DNA of 64,000 nucleotides from Rhinopomastus cyanomelas. Its lineage: Eukaryota > Chordata > Aves > Bucerotiformes > Rhinopomastidae. The notes beneath the pieces are model-generated. The model saw only the letters and a program-made list of their open reading frames with translations. It was not told the DNA's origin and ran no database searches. The translations under genes and the position numbers were made by a program. Below, piece after piece: positions 1 to 12,100 of the stretch. Every line of letters starts with the position of its first letter. The first letter of the stretch is position 1. Location: the NCBI GenBank assembly GCA_013400115.1, contig VXBP01003656.1:63105-127104 (forward strand). The letters run 5' to 3'.

Positions 1-239
1 AATAATTTAAAAGTAATGACCTTTATTTCAGTTTGTTCACATAGCCTTTTGTCCTTTCAGTAGTTACCACCTGAGAGCAGTCAACTTCATCTGCTTGACT
101 CTTTCCATCAGGTATTTGGACATCTTGACAGGATCTCCCTGAGCTGCCTTCAGGGTGAATTCCAGCTGTTAACCTCTTCTTGTATGTTGTGTGCACTTAA
201 CATGATCAAATCTAGCAAAAGCAGGATTTGCTCCAGTAA

Positions 240-1370
240 ATGTTTCTTTACTGGGGAGTCCTGCATTGGACGCTCTACTCCCAGTGCTGAAGAGATAGTG
301 AGAAACACCTTCCTCAACCTGTTGGCAATGCTTCCTAATGCAGCTGAGGATGCTGTACTATAGGTCCAAGTGTCCAGCTTGTTGAGGTCCCTGTGGAGAC
401 CTGCTGTTCACCAGCTACTCTTCCAATTTTGCAGCTGTCTGCAGACTTGCTGAGAATGCTGTCTGCCTCATCTGTCCCATCACTGATGCTCTCACCGAAG
501 ATGTGATGTAATATTGGTCCAAATGTTACTGGTGTAGACTGGCCTTCAGAGGACTTTGTGCTACTAATTTTGAGCCAAGCAGTTCAGGCTGTTATTAGTC
601 CATCTCAGTGTCTATAATCGGTATGGCTAGTGTGTACTCAATTGGTCAGTGAGGTTTTCAGAAGTATTACTGAAAAAAAAACACAACCCAATAGCAAAGC
701 AAACAAGCAGTGTGCACTGCTCTCTGCTTGTCCACCAAGCTAGTCATTTCTTCACATACTCAAGACTGGACTCATGGTGACATGGGTCAGCTTCTTCAGC
801 ACTTTGAGTGTGTTCTGTCAGGTCCCATGGACATGTGTACATCCAGTCTCTTTTAAGTGTTGTCTAACCTGCCTCATCTCCACCAAGGATAACTGCCTTG
901 TACTAGACTTTCCCTGTGGTTGCAAGGGCCCAAAGACAAATCTTTAAAGATTACAATCAGTAAAGCCAAAGAGAAGACAAGAAGTACCTCTGCCTTCCTC
1001 ACATTTTGTTGCTTGCTCCCCTGCCATATGAACTTGTAGGCTGAAATTTACCCTTATCTTCTTTTTGCAGCTGGTAGACCTGTAGATGCCCCTTCTCATG
1101 GCTCTTCATATATCTTAACTCCAAGTGGGCTTGGTTTTTCCCAAACCTCCCTTCACGCTCAAGATGGTGATTTTATGTTTCTCCTGGGTCATGTAACCCT
1201 ACTTCCGTTTTCAGTATACTTTTTGTATTATTTTTACCAGTAGCAACTTCTTCATCCATCTAAATCTCTTCCTACCTTTCTCTGACTTTTTCTGCATGTT
1301 GGAACTAGACCACTCTTGAGGATGGAGGAGGTGATTCTAGAAAAGCAGCCAGCTGTCATGACTGAGCTGT
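240..1370 (-). mobile_element. Old, decayed CR1 LINE (ORF2 region)
   Basis: Read on the minus strand, scattered blocks match CR1 ORF2 in the right order. The endonuclease/linker part lies near 1300..890 (for example the lysine-rich segment ahead of the RT) and RT-end segments lie near 680..300. Similarity is weak, with many indels and stops and no usable frame. It lies in the VPS26C intron preceding the 3691 exon. Edges are approximate. Confidence 0.5.
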
Positions 1371-3690
1371 AAATCCAGTTGAGTTAGAGGATGAGCAGTT
1401 TGTGTCCTTTTCTGTGGAGACTGCTGCACGCAGAAAGCAAATGTTTTCCCAAATACAAAGGAATAATTACGCTTGGTGATAGAATTGTTTTTGAGACTAG
1501 TGCTAAGTACTCAGCTCTCAGCAGGCTGTTCTTCCAGTGAACTGTGTTTTCATATAAATTATTTTCTATTTCTCCTTTGTCTTCTGTATCTTGATATATG
1601 CTACTCATTGGCTTAGCAAAGACATCATGAGAAAGTGCTGTCCTTTAGGAGACTTCTCTTGAATTTCACAGCAGACCTTGTGCTTTTCAACATTTCAAGT
1701 ACCTAATTAGAAAAGCTTGTTCTAAAACTTGTGAGACCTCTGATCCAGCAGATCCTAGTATATAATTGTGGAACTGTCTAAAGAATGGTTGGGATTTCTG
1801 TAATTTAAAATTCCTTTCCCTGAATGAGAAAACTGTACGAGTCTGAATTGAAGAAGTCACTCTTAAAATTTACGTTCTCTGCCGGTCTAGAGATTGTGAC
1901 TAAAGTATGATTTCTGTAGACTACTATAAAAGTTATGAAGGTTGACAGTAGTGAAGCAAAGCACAAAGAGGTTAGATGATGAAACAGGGTAGATTTGCTA
2001 GTATCTTCTTCATTTTTTGGAGACCGTGGAGTGCAAGTGATAGGTCCTATGAGAGAAGACTTAGCTAGGATTAAAATATGAAGAAAACTGACAAGAGTGG
2101 TAAGGCTGTAGGAGAAACAGGCCTTTAGTCTTGTAGACTAGGATTGAAGAGAACGGCCTTGTGCTTCTGCAAGTTTTTTATCTCTGTCTCCTAGATTCCT
2201 GACCACTTCATCTGTGTTATGTCCCTGTGAAGCAGGGAAGCAACTGTGTTTACTAATAGTGGTGATGAGAAGAACCCACAAGGGATGATGCAATACAGCG
2301 AGTGTTGTACAAATACATTCCTAGCTCTCGGTGGTTCGTAGAGTAGTTTTTCTGTTATTTAAGTTAGCAGAAAACACCTACGTGAGGTCACATTTAGTAA
2401 AAACCATGACAATTTCTCTCTTCCTATTTACCCCAAAGATTTGTTTGGAGTGGAAGAGCTAAATTCTGCAGCAGTGTTTGGTATCTGCATGAAACAGTCT
2501 GAACAGTAGCTGAGGAGATGTTTATCTGCTATGGTTACGGCTACTGGCAGCCAGGCCTAAGAAGCACAATGAACAGGTTGGGAGAAGCAAAAGGTTTTCG
2601 TCAAGAGAGTTGGTTTGGAAGAAGGGAGAATCAGTTACAAGGGGAAGGAAACTGGACACCACAAGCAAATGTGAGCAGATGGTTGGAAGGTAGGGGCAAA
2701 CTTAAAAAACGTCAATAACAAAAAATTAAGAAGGGAGAGAAGAACAAAGCTTGCAGAAGAAGGGGAAGGTCAGAAAAGAAAGGAAATGTTACAGCAGGAA
2801 GCCCAAAGTGTTTGAATGAAGTTGTATGGTGAAGATCTAAGCTAAAGGTGTGAGTAGGAGGCTTGACTGTTTCAGTGTGCATCCTGCTAGAATGTGGAAT
2901 GTAACTGGAGCTGCTGGCACACAAGTTACTTTCTACCTGCACAGAACCTGTGATGCCTGATGGCCTACAAAAGGGGAGGGCAGGGGGAGCAAAACCCCTG
3001 CTTTAGTCTTTTATGGAAACAGACTGTTATCTTCGATCATCTATTCTTACTGCTTCTTTGTTAAAACATGCTTGCTGTTAAGGACATTGAAAGTTAAGTT
3101 TGAGTCTGTGTTAAAATTAACTCTTTATTATCCCTTAAGTAGTGTCTTGGTATATAAGGTATGTTACAGCTTGCATGAAACAATTGCCTGTCTGCCCTCC
3201 CAACAGCAGCCATGAGAAAGAAATTCCAAAAGGAGGGAAAATCACTGCAACAATGGACTAGATATACAATCCACAACAAAACAGGAGCAGAAAGCAGCTC
3301 TCCAGAGCACCACCAGCTGATGTAATGTCATCAGTGTGGTAGCTCCAGCCAGCCTGTCTCCTTCACTATGTGATTCCTGGCTCCTGGATTTGTTATCATA
3401 GCAGAGTTTTGGTGCTTCATCTCAGGAGAAAGACTCCTGTGGATGGAATGAGTAGGGGTGGGGATGCATGGCAAAAGCAGCATGGTAACAGATACCTTAA
3501 TGCACCTGCATAAGGATGTGTATTTAAACAGTTGTTTGAGTTACATGAGGCATTTTTGAACTTTTGAGGTCTTAATTTGGCAACTGCTTGGAGTTCTGAG
3601 TGTACTTTAACAACTGTCTCTTTATAAGGTATGTTTTTATCATGCTGCTCTCACAGTTGTCCCTTTTTTTTTTTTCTCCTGTCCTTTCAG
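1371..3690. other. VPS26C intron, no further gene seen
   Basis: Short open frames occur here (for example 2518..2718 plus and 2712..2942 minus), but none resembles a VPS26C exon or a known protein and none has a convincing splice context. I found no match to the preceding VPS26C exon, so this intron is longer than 3.69 kb. Confidence 0.6.
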
Positions 3691-3841
3691 AGAGCTTCAC
3701 TTCCAAAATTTCTCATCAAAGGTCATCTCAGTTCTACAAACTGCATCATTACACAGCCACTAACGGGCGAGCTGGTGGTGGAGAATGCAGAGGCTGCAGT
3801 AAAGAGCATTGAGCTGCAGTTAGTGCGTGTGGAAACCTGTG
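3691..3841 (+). CDS. VPS26C: VPS26C exon (third from last)
   Basis: Begins after a long T-rich tract and TTTCAG with codons for RASLPKFLIKGHLSS. Ends one base into a glycine codon after VETCG, followed by donor GTAAGT. It starts on a codon boundary. A nearby frame also stays open through this exon but does not match the family. Confidence 0.95.
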
Positions 3842-6151
3842 GTAAGTTTCCCTGCAAACAGGGTGTGTATAGGCTGCAGGAATTCCTGCTTGTGCTCTTT
3901 AAGCTTCAGTGTGAAAGATCATCAAAAGCCATACAATTAAAAAGACCTGCAAAAAATTGCTTTGCACTTCAAGTGGAGCAGTCCAAACATTCATTTGAAT
4001 CACTTCTGTCATCCTTAACTCATATGAAACCTTGCAGGTCAATGAGCAGAATCACACAGACTGGTAGGGGTTGGAAAGGACCTCAAAAGATCATTTAGTT
4101 CAACCCCCCTGCCAGAGCAGGTCACACAGGAACACATCCAGGTGGGTTCTGAATGGATGGGAAGGAGGACCTCCACAACCTCTCTGGGCAGCCTGTGCCA
4201 GTGCTCCGTCAACCTCACAGGGAAGAAAATTTTCCTTACATTTACGTGAAACCTTCTATGCTCCAGCTTGTACCCATTGCCCCATGTCCTATCATTGGAC
4301 ATCACTGAGAAAAGCCTCACTCCATCCTTCTGACACTCATCCTTCACATATTTATAAATATTAGTAATATAATGCCCACTCATGTCTCCACCCAAAACCC
4401 CTTAGATTTTTTTGCTACTGTTTTCTCTCTCTTTGCCTTTTCCACTTCTACCTCTGAATTTCCTGCTTTCACCCCAGGGTGTGCAGAAGGTTATGCCAGA
4501 GATGCCACAGAGATCCAGAATATCCAGATTGCTGATGGAGATGTCTGCAGGGGCCTACCAATTCCTATATACATGGTGTTTCCCAGGTTGTTCACCTGCC
4601 CCACCCTGGAGACAACAAACTTCAAAGTGGGTACGTGTGTAGGTCTCTATGATGTGCCTTGCATCTTTTGTCTGAGATATGTTTCTAGTTTCACTGTAGC
4701 CTCTGGCAGGTAACACGATAAATTGCTGACAGCACTGCAGAAGAACCAAAGGCATCCATCAGTCTGTTCCCTTGTAGATCTTTTGCAAACAGGACCTGAA
4801 CACACGAGTTAGAAAGTACAGCAGGCCACATAGGTCTACCAAAAACAAGCTATGCAACTGTGAGGCTGCTTCTGACTAACTGCTACATGGTAAAGGGACA
4901 GGAAGAGCAGGGTGACAGCAGGTAACATTTTTCCTGCCAAAAAATGGCATTTGATTAAACACTTGAGTCCTGTTCACCACCAGTGAGAGGTCCTCTTTCC
5001 ATTCTGTCTCATATTTGTTTCCCGTTCTTCTGCTGTGCTGGCTTAGAAGATTTGCACTTGGGATATTATTTGCCTTAGCTTTTCTCAATCTGCAGCAGCT
5101 GCTTGTTTCTGCATATTGTTGCCAAAGTTTGCACAAACAGACCTGAAATTTTGCATTTCTTCCCTCACTCATTCAGATAATTACTGCATAGCTTCTTTTT
5201 GCTAACCCGTTTTTCTTTCCTTCATCCTGCTGGAATCTGTTTGGACATATGTCTTGGACAAATATGCACAATAAGTTCTTCAGCTTTGCCTGCCTGTTTG
5301 TTTCTTACCCCAAGAGTGTTTCTGCACCTGATGTACTGTGATTTTCCCAAACCAGAAACCAGTTCTCTTCTCCTCTTTTTGCCTTTTCTAGTTATTGACA
5401 AATGGCTACTGTTAGTGCAGTGTCCACTATTATTTGTTAGAATCCTCCTAAGTCTATTAAGACTTCTAAAGAACAGTTATTTTCAGTTTATTTTGACCTT
5501 GGCTTCCCTTCTTTTATTATCTCTACCCGATAGAGATAAAATAAGTCTGTTGTTCATTTAAGATTGATTATAGAGCTGATAATGGTTTTCATTTTGAACA
5601 ACACAGTAGTGTACCTAAAGAGTAGACTTTCCTTTGAAATGGTTTTTCTTGCTTTGCAGAAACGTTGTATTTGGGTATTTCGAGGAATCTGTTCCCTAAC
5701 TCTTCCATTTACATGCTTCTAAACAGTGTGTATTGCTGTGAGACTTCTTAACTCCAGGGGTTTGAACTCTGCCTGGTGGCCAGAAGACTGTATGGCATGG
5801 TGTTTCAGTGATACAGCGATTAATCCCAAGGAATCGCAAAGATCAGAATGAGACAAGGTTCTCTAGGAACAGTCTAAGGTCTGGGACACCTGTGGTGAGG
5901 CTCTACCACTGTGTTCATTCCTGTCACAGGAAGACTCAGGGTATTGTAAACACACCACGAAGAGCTGTCTGAGAGCAGGAACTGCCTGCCTCTTGCCCTA
6001 CTGCTGCCGTTCATGTGGAACTCTTCATTTAGTGTGATTTTTTTTTTTTTTTTTTTTCCTTTTTCTAGAGTTTGAAGTTAACATTGTTGTCCTTCTGCAT
6101 GATGATCATCTCATCACAGAGAACTTTCCACTGAAGCTCTGCAGGGTGTAA
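3691..6151 (+). CDS. VPS26C: VPS26C (DSCR3), Retriever subunit, C-terminal part
   Basis: Arrestin-fold VPS26-family protein. In other vertebrates it forms the Retriever complex with VPS35L and VPS29, which returns SNX17 cargo such as integrins from endosomes to the plasma membrane. Three exons (3691..3841, 4478..4630, 6069..6151) join in phase to give the last ~128 residues, closely similar to the family: STNCIITQPLTGELVVE, ELQLVRVETCG, CAEGYARDATEIQNIQIADG, VPS26-like VFPRLFTCPTLETTNFKV and finally ITENFPLKLCRV then stop. The vertebrate protein is about 297 residues, so the N-terminal arrestin lobe and start lie left of the window. All three introns' visible splice sites are canonical. The gene converges on TTC3, as in human 21q22. 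No break is seen in the part present. Confidence 0.95.
4048..4394 (-). mobile_element. CR1 LINE 3' fragment
   Basis: The plus strand shows the reverse complement of a CR1 3' end: a GGTTGGAAAGGACCTCAAAAG-type block, then the segment resembling CTCTGGGCAGCCTGTGCCAG, then the conserved tail of the RT reading frame. It lies in the VPS26C intron between 3841 and 4478. Confidence 0.9.
4478..4630 (+). CDS. VPS26C: VPS26C exon (second from last)
   Basis: Acceptor ACCCCAG. Two bases complete the glycine codon, then CAEGYARDATEIQNIQIADG, and the exon ends at NFKV plus one base. The donor is GTACGT. A CR1 copy ends about 84 bp upstream of this exon. Confidence 0.95.
6069..6151 (+). CDS. VPS26C: VPS26C terminal coding exon
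   Basis: Acceptor TTTTTCTAG follows a 20-odd base T tract. The exon encodes EFEVNIVVLLHDDHLITENF then PLKLCRV and TAA at 6149..6151. It fits the family C-terminus in length and sequence. Confidence 0.95.
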
Positions 6152-6561
6152 ATAGCCAAAGGAAAATCACTTAAGGATTTGCTGAAAAAGGACAATGTTC
6201 TTCAGAAGAGAAAATTTAGCGATGTCTTTTTTAACTGAAAACACATCCCTTACTTCTCCCTGCTGGCACTTCTTGTGCTTTCAGTTCTCTCAAGTCTTGT
6301 TAAGGCTTTGCCTGCCTTGTGAGAGCCAGTGTGGATGTACCTCTCCAGCCAGCCTTGTCTGACTAACTTGCAACACTGGTGATTTTCCTGTTCTTTCCAC
6401 AGACACATCCTGAAGGAACGATTCTATGTATTTCTACATCTTGTAGGAATATTCGTAAGTTTCTCTCCAAATTTTCTTTTGTAATACTTGGTCCAAAGGC
6501 CTTGGAAGATCTTCTTTTAAAACTAGAAAGTCCTGTTACTGAAGAGAATCTTTCCAGTTAT

Positions 6562-6567
6562 AATAAA
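6562..6567 (+). promoter_or_regulatory. VPS26C: Candidate VPS26C poly(A) signal
   Basis: AATAAA lies 411 bp after the VPS26C stop and is followed at once by a G/T-rich stretch (GGTGGTGTGGG) of the kind found downstream of cleavage sites. A second AATAAA at about 9176 is possible but would run through the TTC3 terminal exon. Confidence 0.45.
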
Positions 6568-7749
6568 CGGTGGTGTGGGATTAGATTGGTGTAAAGTAAA
6601 AAATTGTGTTCTGGGAATGAGAGTTTGTACTGGAGGAATGCTTAGAACTGAAGCTGCTGGTTTGTCTCTGGTTTTCTCCTGGGTTCCTCCCTGCATTACT
6701 TCACCTCTGCAATTTGGGCAAAGTAGCACTGAAAAAGATGATCACCTGCAAGTGTTTTGTGACTGTACCTACTCTTTGCATTGTACTGTCTTCCCTGTCA
6801 TAAAACTTCTACAGCTCAGTTTTGATGTGGAAAAACCAGAACCACTGAATTGTTGCAGATGGTGAAAAAAGGGCATTAAAACTTCTATGCTGTAGTACTT
6901 GGTGCCATTGAGGTGCAATTGGTCATTACATGAACCACTACTCCAAAGAAGGTAACTTTTTAATTGGCTGGGTTAATTTTGTCACTTGTTAACTTTCCTG
7001 GCATTTACATTTACACAGAACAGTCACAATTCAAAAGAAAATCCACATGATTTCTGGGGGAAGGCAGGCTGAAGCAGTGTAAAGATGACAGTGCAAAAAA
7101 GGAAACAGCTGATAATGCTTTCCAGTAGCACTGTCAAGCAGAAAACAGCAAGTCAAGGGTTGGCCCCTGTTGTGTATCACCTGCATTTTAGGAGTAAGCT
7201 TCTTAAGTCATTCCTTTACAACAGTCCCGTGGGAGATAACAAAGCTACTTATTGGGACTCAGTGCTTCTCCAAGATCAGGAACTCTACTGGACAGTTTCG
7301 GGGCCATACTAGTCTATGCAATGCTCTAAGAGTGCCACCTGCTGCTTAATGGCATTGTGGCCTCCACCATTAGCAGTGTCTTGTAAGAGGGACTGGCCCC
7401 CACAGCCAGAGACCATCAGCTCCAGTCTGTTGTTCTGGGTGCAAGATGGCATGTGTGTGACTGCAGTGCCACTGCATAGCAGGTAAAGGATAGCTCTGCT
7501 TGAGAAAAGCATCCCGATGCTGCTTTTGTGAAAAACTAACAATGGTATATACATCTGCATCACATGCTCCTAGAAAATACTGGAAGCTGAAAGGGGGATA
7601 CAAGTGCTGTAAGGCAGCAGTGCAGTATCTACTGCTTCAGGCAGCACAGTGCTGGAGCTCTCAAGCATGCACACATGATGTTGTTCACAAGTAACTCCAA
7701 TTCAGTCAAAGTAATTATACAAGACACTCTTGTGAGCTGCAGTAGTCAC

Positions 7750-7755
7750 TTTATT
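7750..7755 (-). promoter_or_regulatory. TTC3: Candidate TTC3 distal poly(A) signal
   Basis: TTTATT on the plus strand reads AATAAA in TTC3 sense, about 1.29 kb after the TTC3 stop. A nearer AATAAA (8987..8992, about 47 bp past the stop) is also possible. Only transcript data can choose between them. Confidence 0.35.
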
Positions 7756-9038
7756 ATTAAGTGCCAACAAATACACTGATTAATCAGAGATTAGTTTGAA
7801 CCTTCACCTGGAGAATACAGACATACTCATTTGGGGGAAGAAATCATCCCTACAATTAGCTAACTTAGGCTCCTACAATCAATTCAATACCAGCTGTGTC
7901 CAAACAAGGGTCATACTCTGCTTTCCTACTGGCAAAGCTCTTTGCTCTCTAGTCCTGGTCTTTTATGTCTTTGAGCCAAGTGGTACAGTAATGAACGTTC
8001 ACTGACTTTGCATGTATTCCATTGTGTTGTTATTTGTTACAGCAGTTTAATTTCCTTTTCAAGCTGTAGATCTCCCCTTTTCCTTTTGGGGAGGAAGAGG
8101 GCTTAATAGAGTCTATCATTCATGAGGTGGGCAGCCCAGCCTCAGCCCATGACACAAGTTCAGGCTGTTAAAGCAGTGGAATAACCTCTCTCTCAGCTGT
8201 TTGTGTTCTGCACCTCATGCTGTTGGTGAACAGTCACACACAGATGCAGCAGTGTTTCATCTAAAACAAAAGTCCTGCAATTCTGATTTCAACAAATCAG
8301 CTATTCAGCACTGAGAGAAATTCAAACTCTATTTTGAGAGCAAATAATTAAGCCTCAGTATTCCAACTCAGTGATACACGAAGTATTCTAAAGCAAAAAA
8401 TGTGTAAGTATGAATATGTAGAAGTACCACTAAATCTCATCATTTAAATGATTTGGATTATTAGATACAGGTTTATGTAGAGAAAGAAGCTGCAAGTGTA
8501 TGAACTGCAATAGTAATGCTCACAAGCCTGTTTGAGTCCTGCAGTCCAACTGTAATAGTTTAGGCCAGAGGGAGGTGGTATCTGGGCTGGCCAAATCCTG
8601 CCAGTCAGTCATCTGGGACACCTACATGTTTGTGATTAGAAATTACTTCCATCACACTGAATACTCCAAAGGAAAACGCCCTCCTTACAGGAATTACACA
8701 CCATCCTTTGAGCAAAGGAGACAGGTTTCAGTCTCCCTTAGCCAAAAATCCATACCAGTTTTGTTTGCTGCTGGCCTCAGAAAAATATATCAGCTTCATA
8801 CATTTAGGCAGCAGCCAGGAGAAATGGTGGAACTAGGAGCAGGCTAATGGGACTAGGCAGGTGCCATGGCAACACTAGTGACTGACAGCCTAATGATACA
8901 TGTTAAATTCTGAATCCCTCCTAGTCCTACTTGCATCTTCAATAAAAGCAGCCTTCTGTCTCTTTTTGGGTATCATGTATCTGTTCTTTATTGTGGTTAT
9001 TCTGCAGCCCCAATTTCCATCTTATTATAAAACAACAT

Positions 9039-9149
9039 TTAAGTGTATCTGTTCCGTACAGGAAACTCAGGAAAGTCTTCAGGTAACAAAGTGTGGACAC
9101 GGCATATTGGACAGGTACTTGAATGTTGCTTCAGCCACCTTCTAATGCA
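9039..9149 (-). CDS. TTC3: TTC3 terminal exon 37 (second half of RING-H2)
   Basis: Acceptor ATTCTTGCAG, then CIRRWLKQHSSTCPIC (ligands 6 to 8 and the Trp), then RVHTLLPEDFPEFPVRNRYT and TAA at 9039..9041. Starting on Cys directly after HFHRE gives the exact H-x2-C spacing. On the plus strand this exon sits inside an unrelated short open frame. Confidence 0.95.
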   Translation of the reverse strand, partial: CIRRWLKQHSSTCPICRVHTLLPEDFPEFPVRNRYT

Positions 9150-12100
9150 CTGCAAGAATAGGAAGATGGTAAGGAAATAAAGTCTGGTATAAAGGGTTCA
9201 GCTTAAGTAGGTCAGTAACTGTCACTAACAGGTAAGTTCCTTCCAAACACGTCCAATGTTACTGAAACCAGCAGTCTGAAACACTTCTGATGCTGTGCTA
9301 ATCAGTTTTTATTTCCCACCTATTCTGTAGTAACAAACCAGAAGTAAACAAACAAGGTAGTGGGCAAAAGTCATGGGCAGGAATATCAAGTTACTCTAAA
9401 ACGATCCTCCTGCCAGGTGGTGAATGCAGGGTGAGAAGCCCATTCTGTCAGTGTGCTGCAAACAAATATGTGACTACTAACAAATTTATTCTCTGAAGAG
9501 TAGGCTCAAATTCACTCTGATGGGTTTATTATTTTACTCAGAAGTTTGAAACAGAAATCTTGACACAGTAAGTTCATCTGTACGGCAAGTCTAGGTGTAC
9601 AGTGTGCAAAAGAAGTCTTTGCCCTGATGTTTTAAGCACTGCAGGGTAACCACATCTAAGCAATAAAAAAAGAATCCTTACTTCTCTGTGGAAATGATGT
9701 CCACAGTCCAGTTTGTACGTGTCACTGCTTAGCTCATCATGACAGATGGCGCACATGTCATCACTGGAGGCCTGTGCATAAAACATAACATTAAAAACTG
9801 GCAACAATCCGCAAATTCTAGTAAGTTAATCATGTTACCAATTTTGACCACTTATATTTATGCTTTTGTACACAAAATAAAGACTGGTATTTTTCCATAG
9901 AATCATAGAATGGTTTGGATTGGAAGGGACCTTAAAGATCATTTAGTTCCAACCTGCCTATCATGGGCAGGGAACACCTCTCACCAGACCACATTTCCCG
10001 GAGTTCCGTCCAACCTGGCCTTCAAAACTGCCAAGGAAGGGGCACCTACAGATTCTCCGGGCAACCTGTTCCCCAGTGCCTCACCACTCTTATAGTGAGG
10101 AATTTCTTCCTAAGATGCAATCTAAATCTCCTCTCTTTCATCTTGAAGCCATTCCCTCTAGTCCTATCACTAGCAAAGGAAAACTTTTTTTTTTCATGTC
10201 TTGTTAAGTAGTATCACACTCGGTGAAACGGGAGAACTTACTTCATACGCTCTTCTTTGACATTTGGACTCAGGTGTTGCTGCAACATTAACCCAGGGCT
10301 GGAGACATGGCTGAGATGGATTTTTATTCGGGGTGTTTGTACGCACAGGCCTTGCCGTGGCTGGGCTGGGCACATTTTCTTCTGCAGGTACTTTCTGACT
10401 CCGACTGTTGGGCTGTGCTGGCAGCACAGCTGCAGACGCCGATTTGACAGGTCTCCCTGCAGAAGCTGGTTCCTGGAGAGGTATTGAAAAAGAATTTGGA
10501 GCAAGCCTGCATTTGAGAGCAGCCTGCGTTCTTTTCTGACTGTGCTGCAGTGTTTCCTCTATCAGAGATGCAGAGCAGAAAAGGCCGCAGCAACAATCAC
10601 CACAGTACCTTACTTTGCTGGTCCAGAATGAGTTGTGTTACTCTGCCCAGAATTTCACAGGAGCTCAAACCTGAGAGTGCATTCCCATTTCTTCTCTGTA
10701 CATCTTTTATGAAGGAAATGAAGTCAGAACTGAAAGGACAGACAGACATCATTACCGACCACGCTGGCTGTTACCAGCAACAGCATTCAAGAACAATGTA
10801 GCTTCCATTGTCTGATTCACAGCAGTAGAGCTTTCTTAAAAGATGCTGATTTCTCAAATGAAATGTACCAAGCACCCACTTCTACCACCTCTCAATAACC
10901 AGGATCTGCCTTAATAGTAAAAAACCCCAAACAATGAAATGCTTCGATTTGTTAATGGTTAACTGGGGGCAAAACCAGAACACATACACTAATAAGGTAC
11001 CATCTGTTCCTTTCAGAAATGCCTCACCGAGTCGGAGGGGTGGGAAGGGAGCAACTACTGTTAGTAAAATGGAAGCTATCTACTGAGAAATCCAGTTGTT
11101 TTTGCAGTTGGTTCCTGGGTGTTCAGAACTTTTGTGAATGTAACATTACGTTCATTAAAACAACTACCTGCTGTAATTTGGGAATATACTCTGTAACTGC
11201 ACAATAATATTGTGAAATGCTTTTGGAAGCGTTTTGTTGTTTGGAACTCCAGAAGACCTCGGCTGTATAGCTGAGTCAGCTTTGTGGTTCTGCTTTGGCT
11301 GGACATCCTGAGTGGTACTTGCAGCAATCCCCAACAGGCAAGCTGCTGAAGCATTATCAGAACGTGATCCTTCCAGAGGTTTGGAGTGTGTTTTCACTGA
11401 TCTGCCACTTGTAGAACAGGCCTTAGAACTTGCACATGCTGCCTTAGCCCCAGCCTGGGTATTAAGCAAAGCATCTGTTGGACCCTGATCTTCAGAACTT
11501 GAAAACGCAGGAAGTAAATTAGGACGAGCGTGTGCAGAGGAATACACGACGATGGCTGGGTCACCGAGTGGAGGTCTGCCTTGTTTTGGCTAGGAAATAA
11601 ACAGATGTCACAGGAAAAATAGCGATTAAAATAAATTAAGCAGGACTCTTGAGCATTTGCAGTATGAACACAGTCATGATAAGGAAGTAGAAGGTCACAT
11701 TGCTTTGACTCACTTCACCTAGGCAAAAACCTTGCACCAAGGCACTCTTCCATAGGCACTAGATAAGAGACAACCTGTCTGAAACAGGGTGGCATGTGCA
11801 CTAAGCGTTCCTTTCCCTTCTTTGCAGAAAGGTGCCTGGCTACTGGACAGCTCTGCATCACACAGATGTACAGCTTAACGGCGGTGGTAGAAACAGCTGC
11901 TTTAAAGAAGTGACGTCAATGTGAAAATACAAACATCACTGCTCTCGGCAATTTATATAGTCTATGTATAATCCAGTGTAGTGGTGGTTGGTTGGTTTTT
12001 TTTTTTAACAGAAATCAGCTACAGTAATCGTTTTGAAAAATCTGGAGCTGACATGCGCCAGGAAGACTTCTTTTTGCACTAATGACTCTCTCTTCCATAA

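Larger units (their letters stand above)
6152..9038. other. Convergent interval between VPS26C and TTC3 stops
   Basis: This 2.9-kb stretch separates the two stop codons and should hold both 3' untranslated regions. Candidate poly(A) signals are listed separately. The open frames here (for example 8575..8847 plus, 6523..6729 minus) have no recognisable product. No obvious CR1 is present. Confidence 0.7.

Noticed and set aside
2518..2718. 66-codon plus-strand open frame in the VPS26C intron
   Set aside because: Purine-rich, low-information protein with no family resemblance, and not a VPS26C exon.
4071..4395. Overlapping open frames of about 100 codons on both strands
   Set aside because: They lie inside a CR1 3' fragment and carry only degraded CR1 sequence.
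6523..6729. Minus-strand frame with a CPNC motif as a RING tail
   Set aside because: No matching acceptor phase, no Trp or Cys at the right distance upstream, and the true RING tail was found at 9039..9149. It is a chance motif.
7951..7990. Minus-strand C..W-L-K pattern that looked like a RING middle
   Set aside because: No AG acceptor precedes it and no Cys pair follows.
8575..8847. 90-codon plus-strand open frame between the two genes
   Set aside because: No similarity recognised, no splice or start context, and it lies in the expected TTC3 3' untranslated region.
9591..9638. An AG followed by TGC and a short frame ending in TAG, just after TTC3 exon 36, as the terminal RING exon
   Set aside because: It would need a 43-bp intron, lacks the Trp and the last Cys of the RING, and a far better exon with CIRRWLKQHSSTCPIC exists at 9039..9149.
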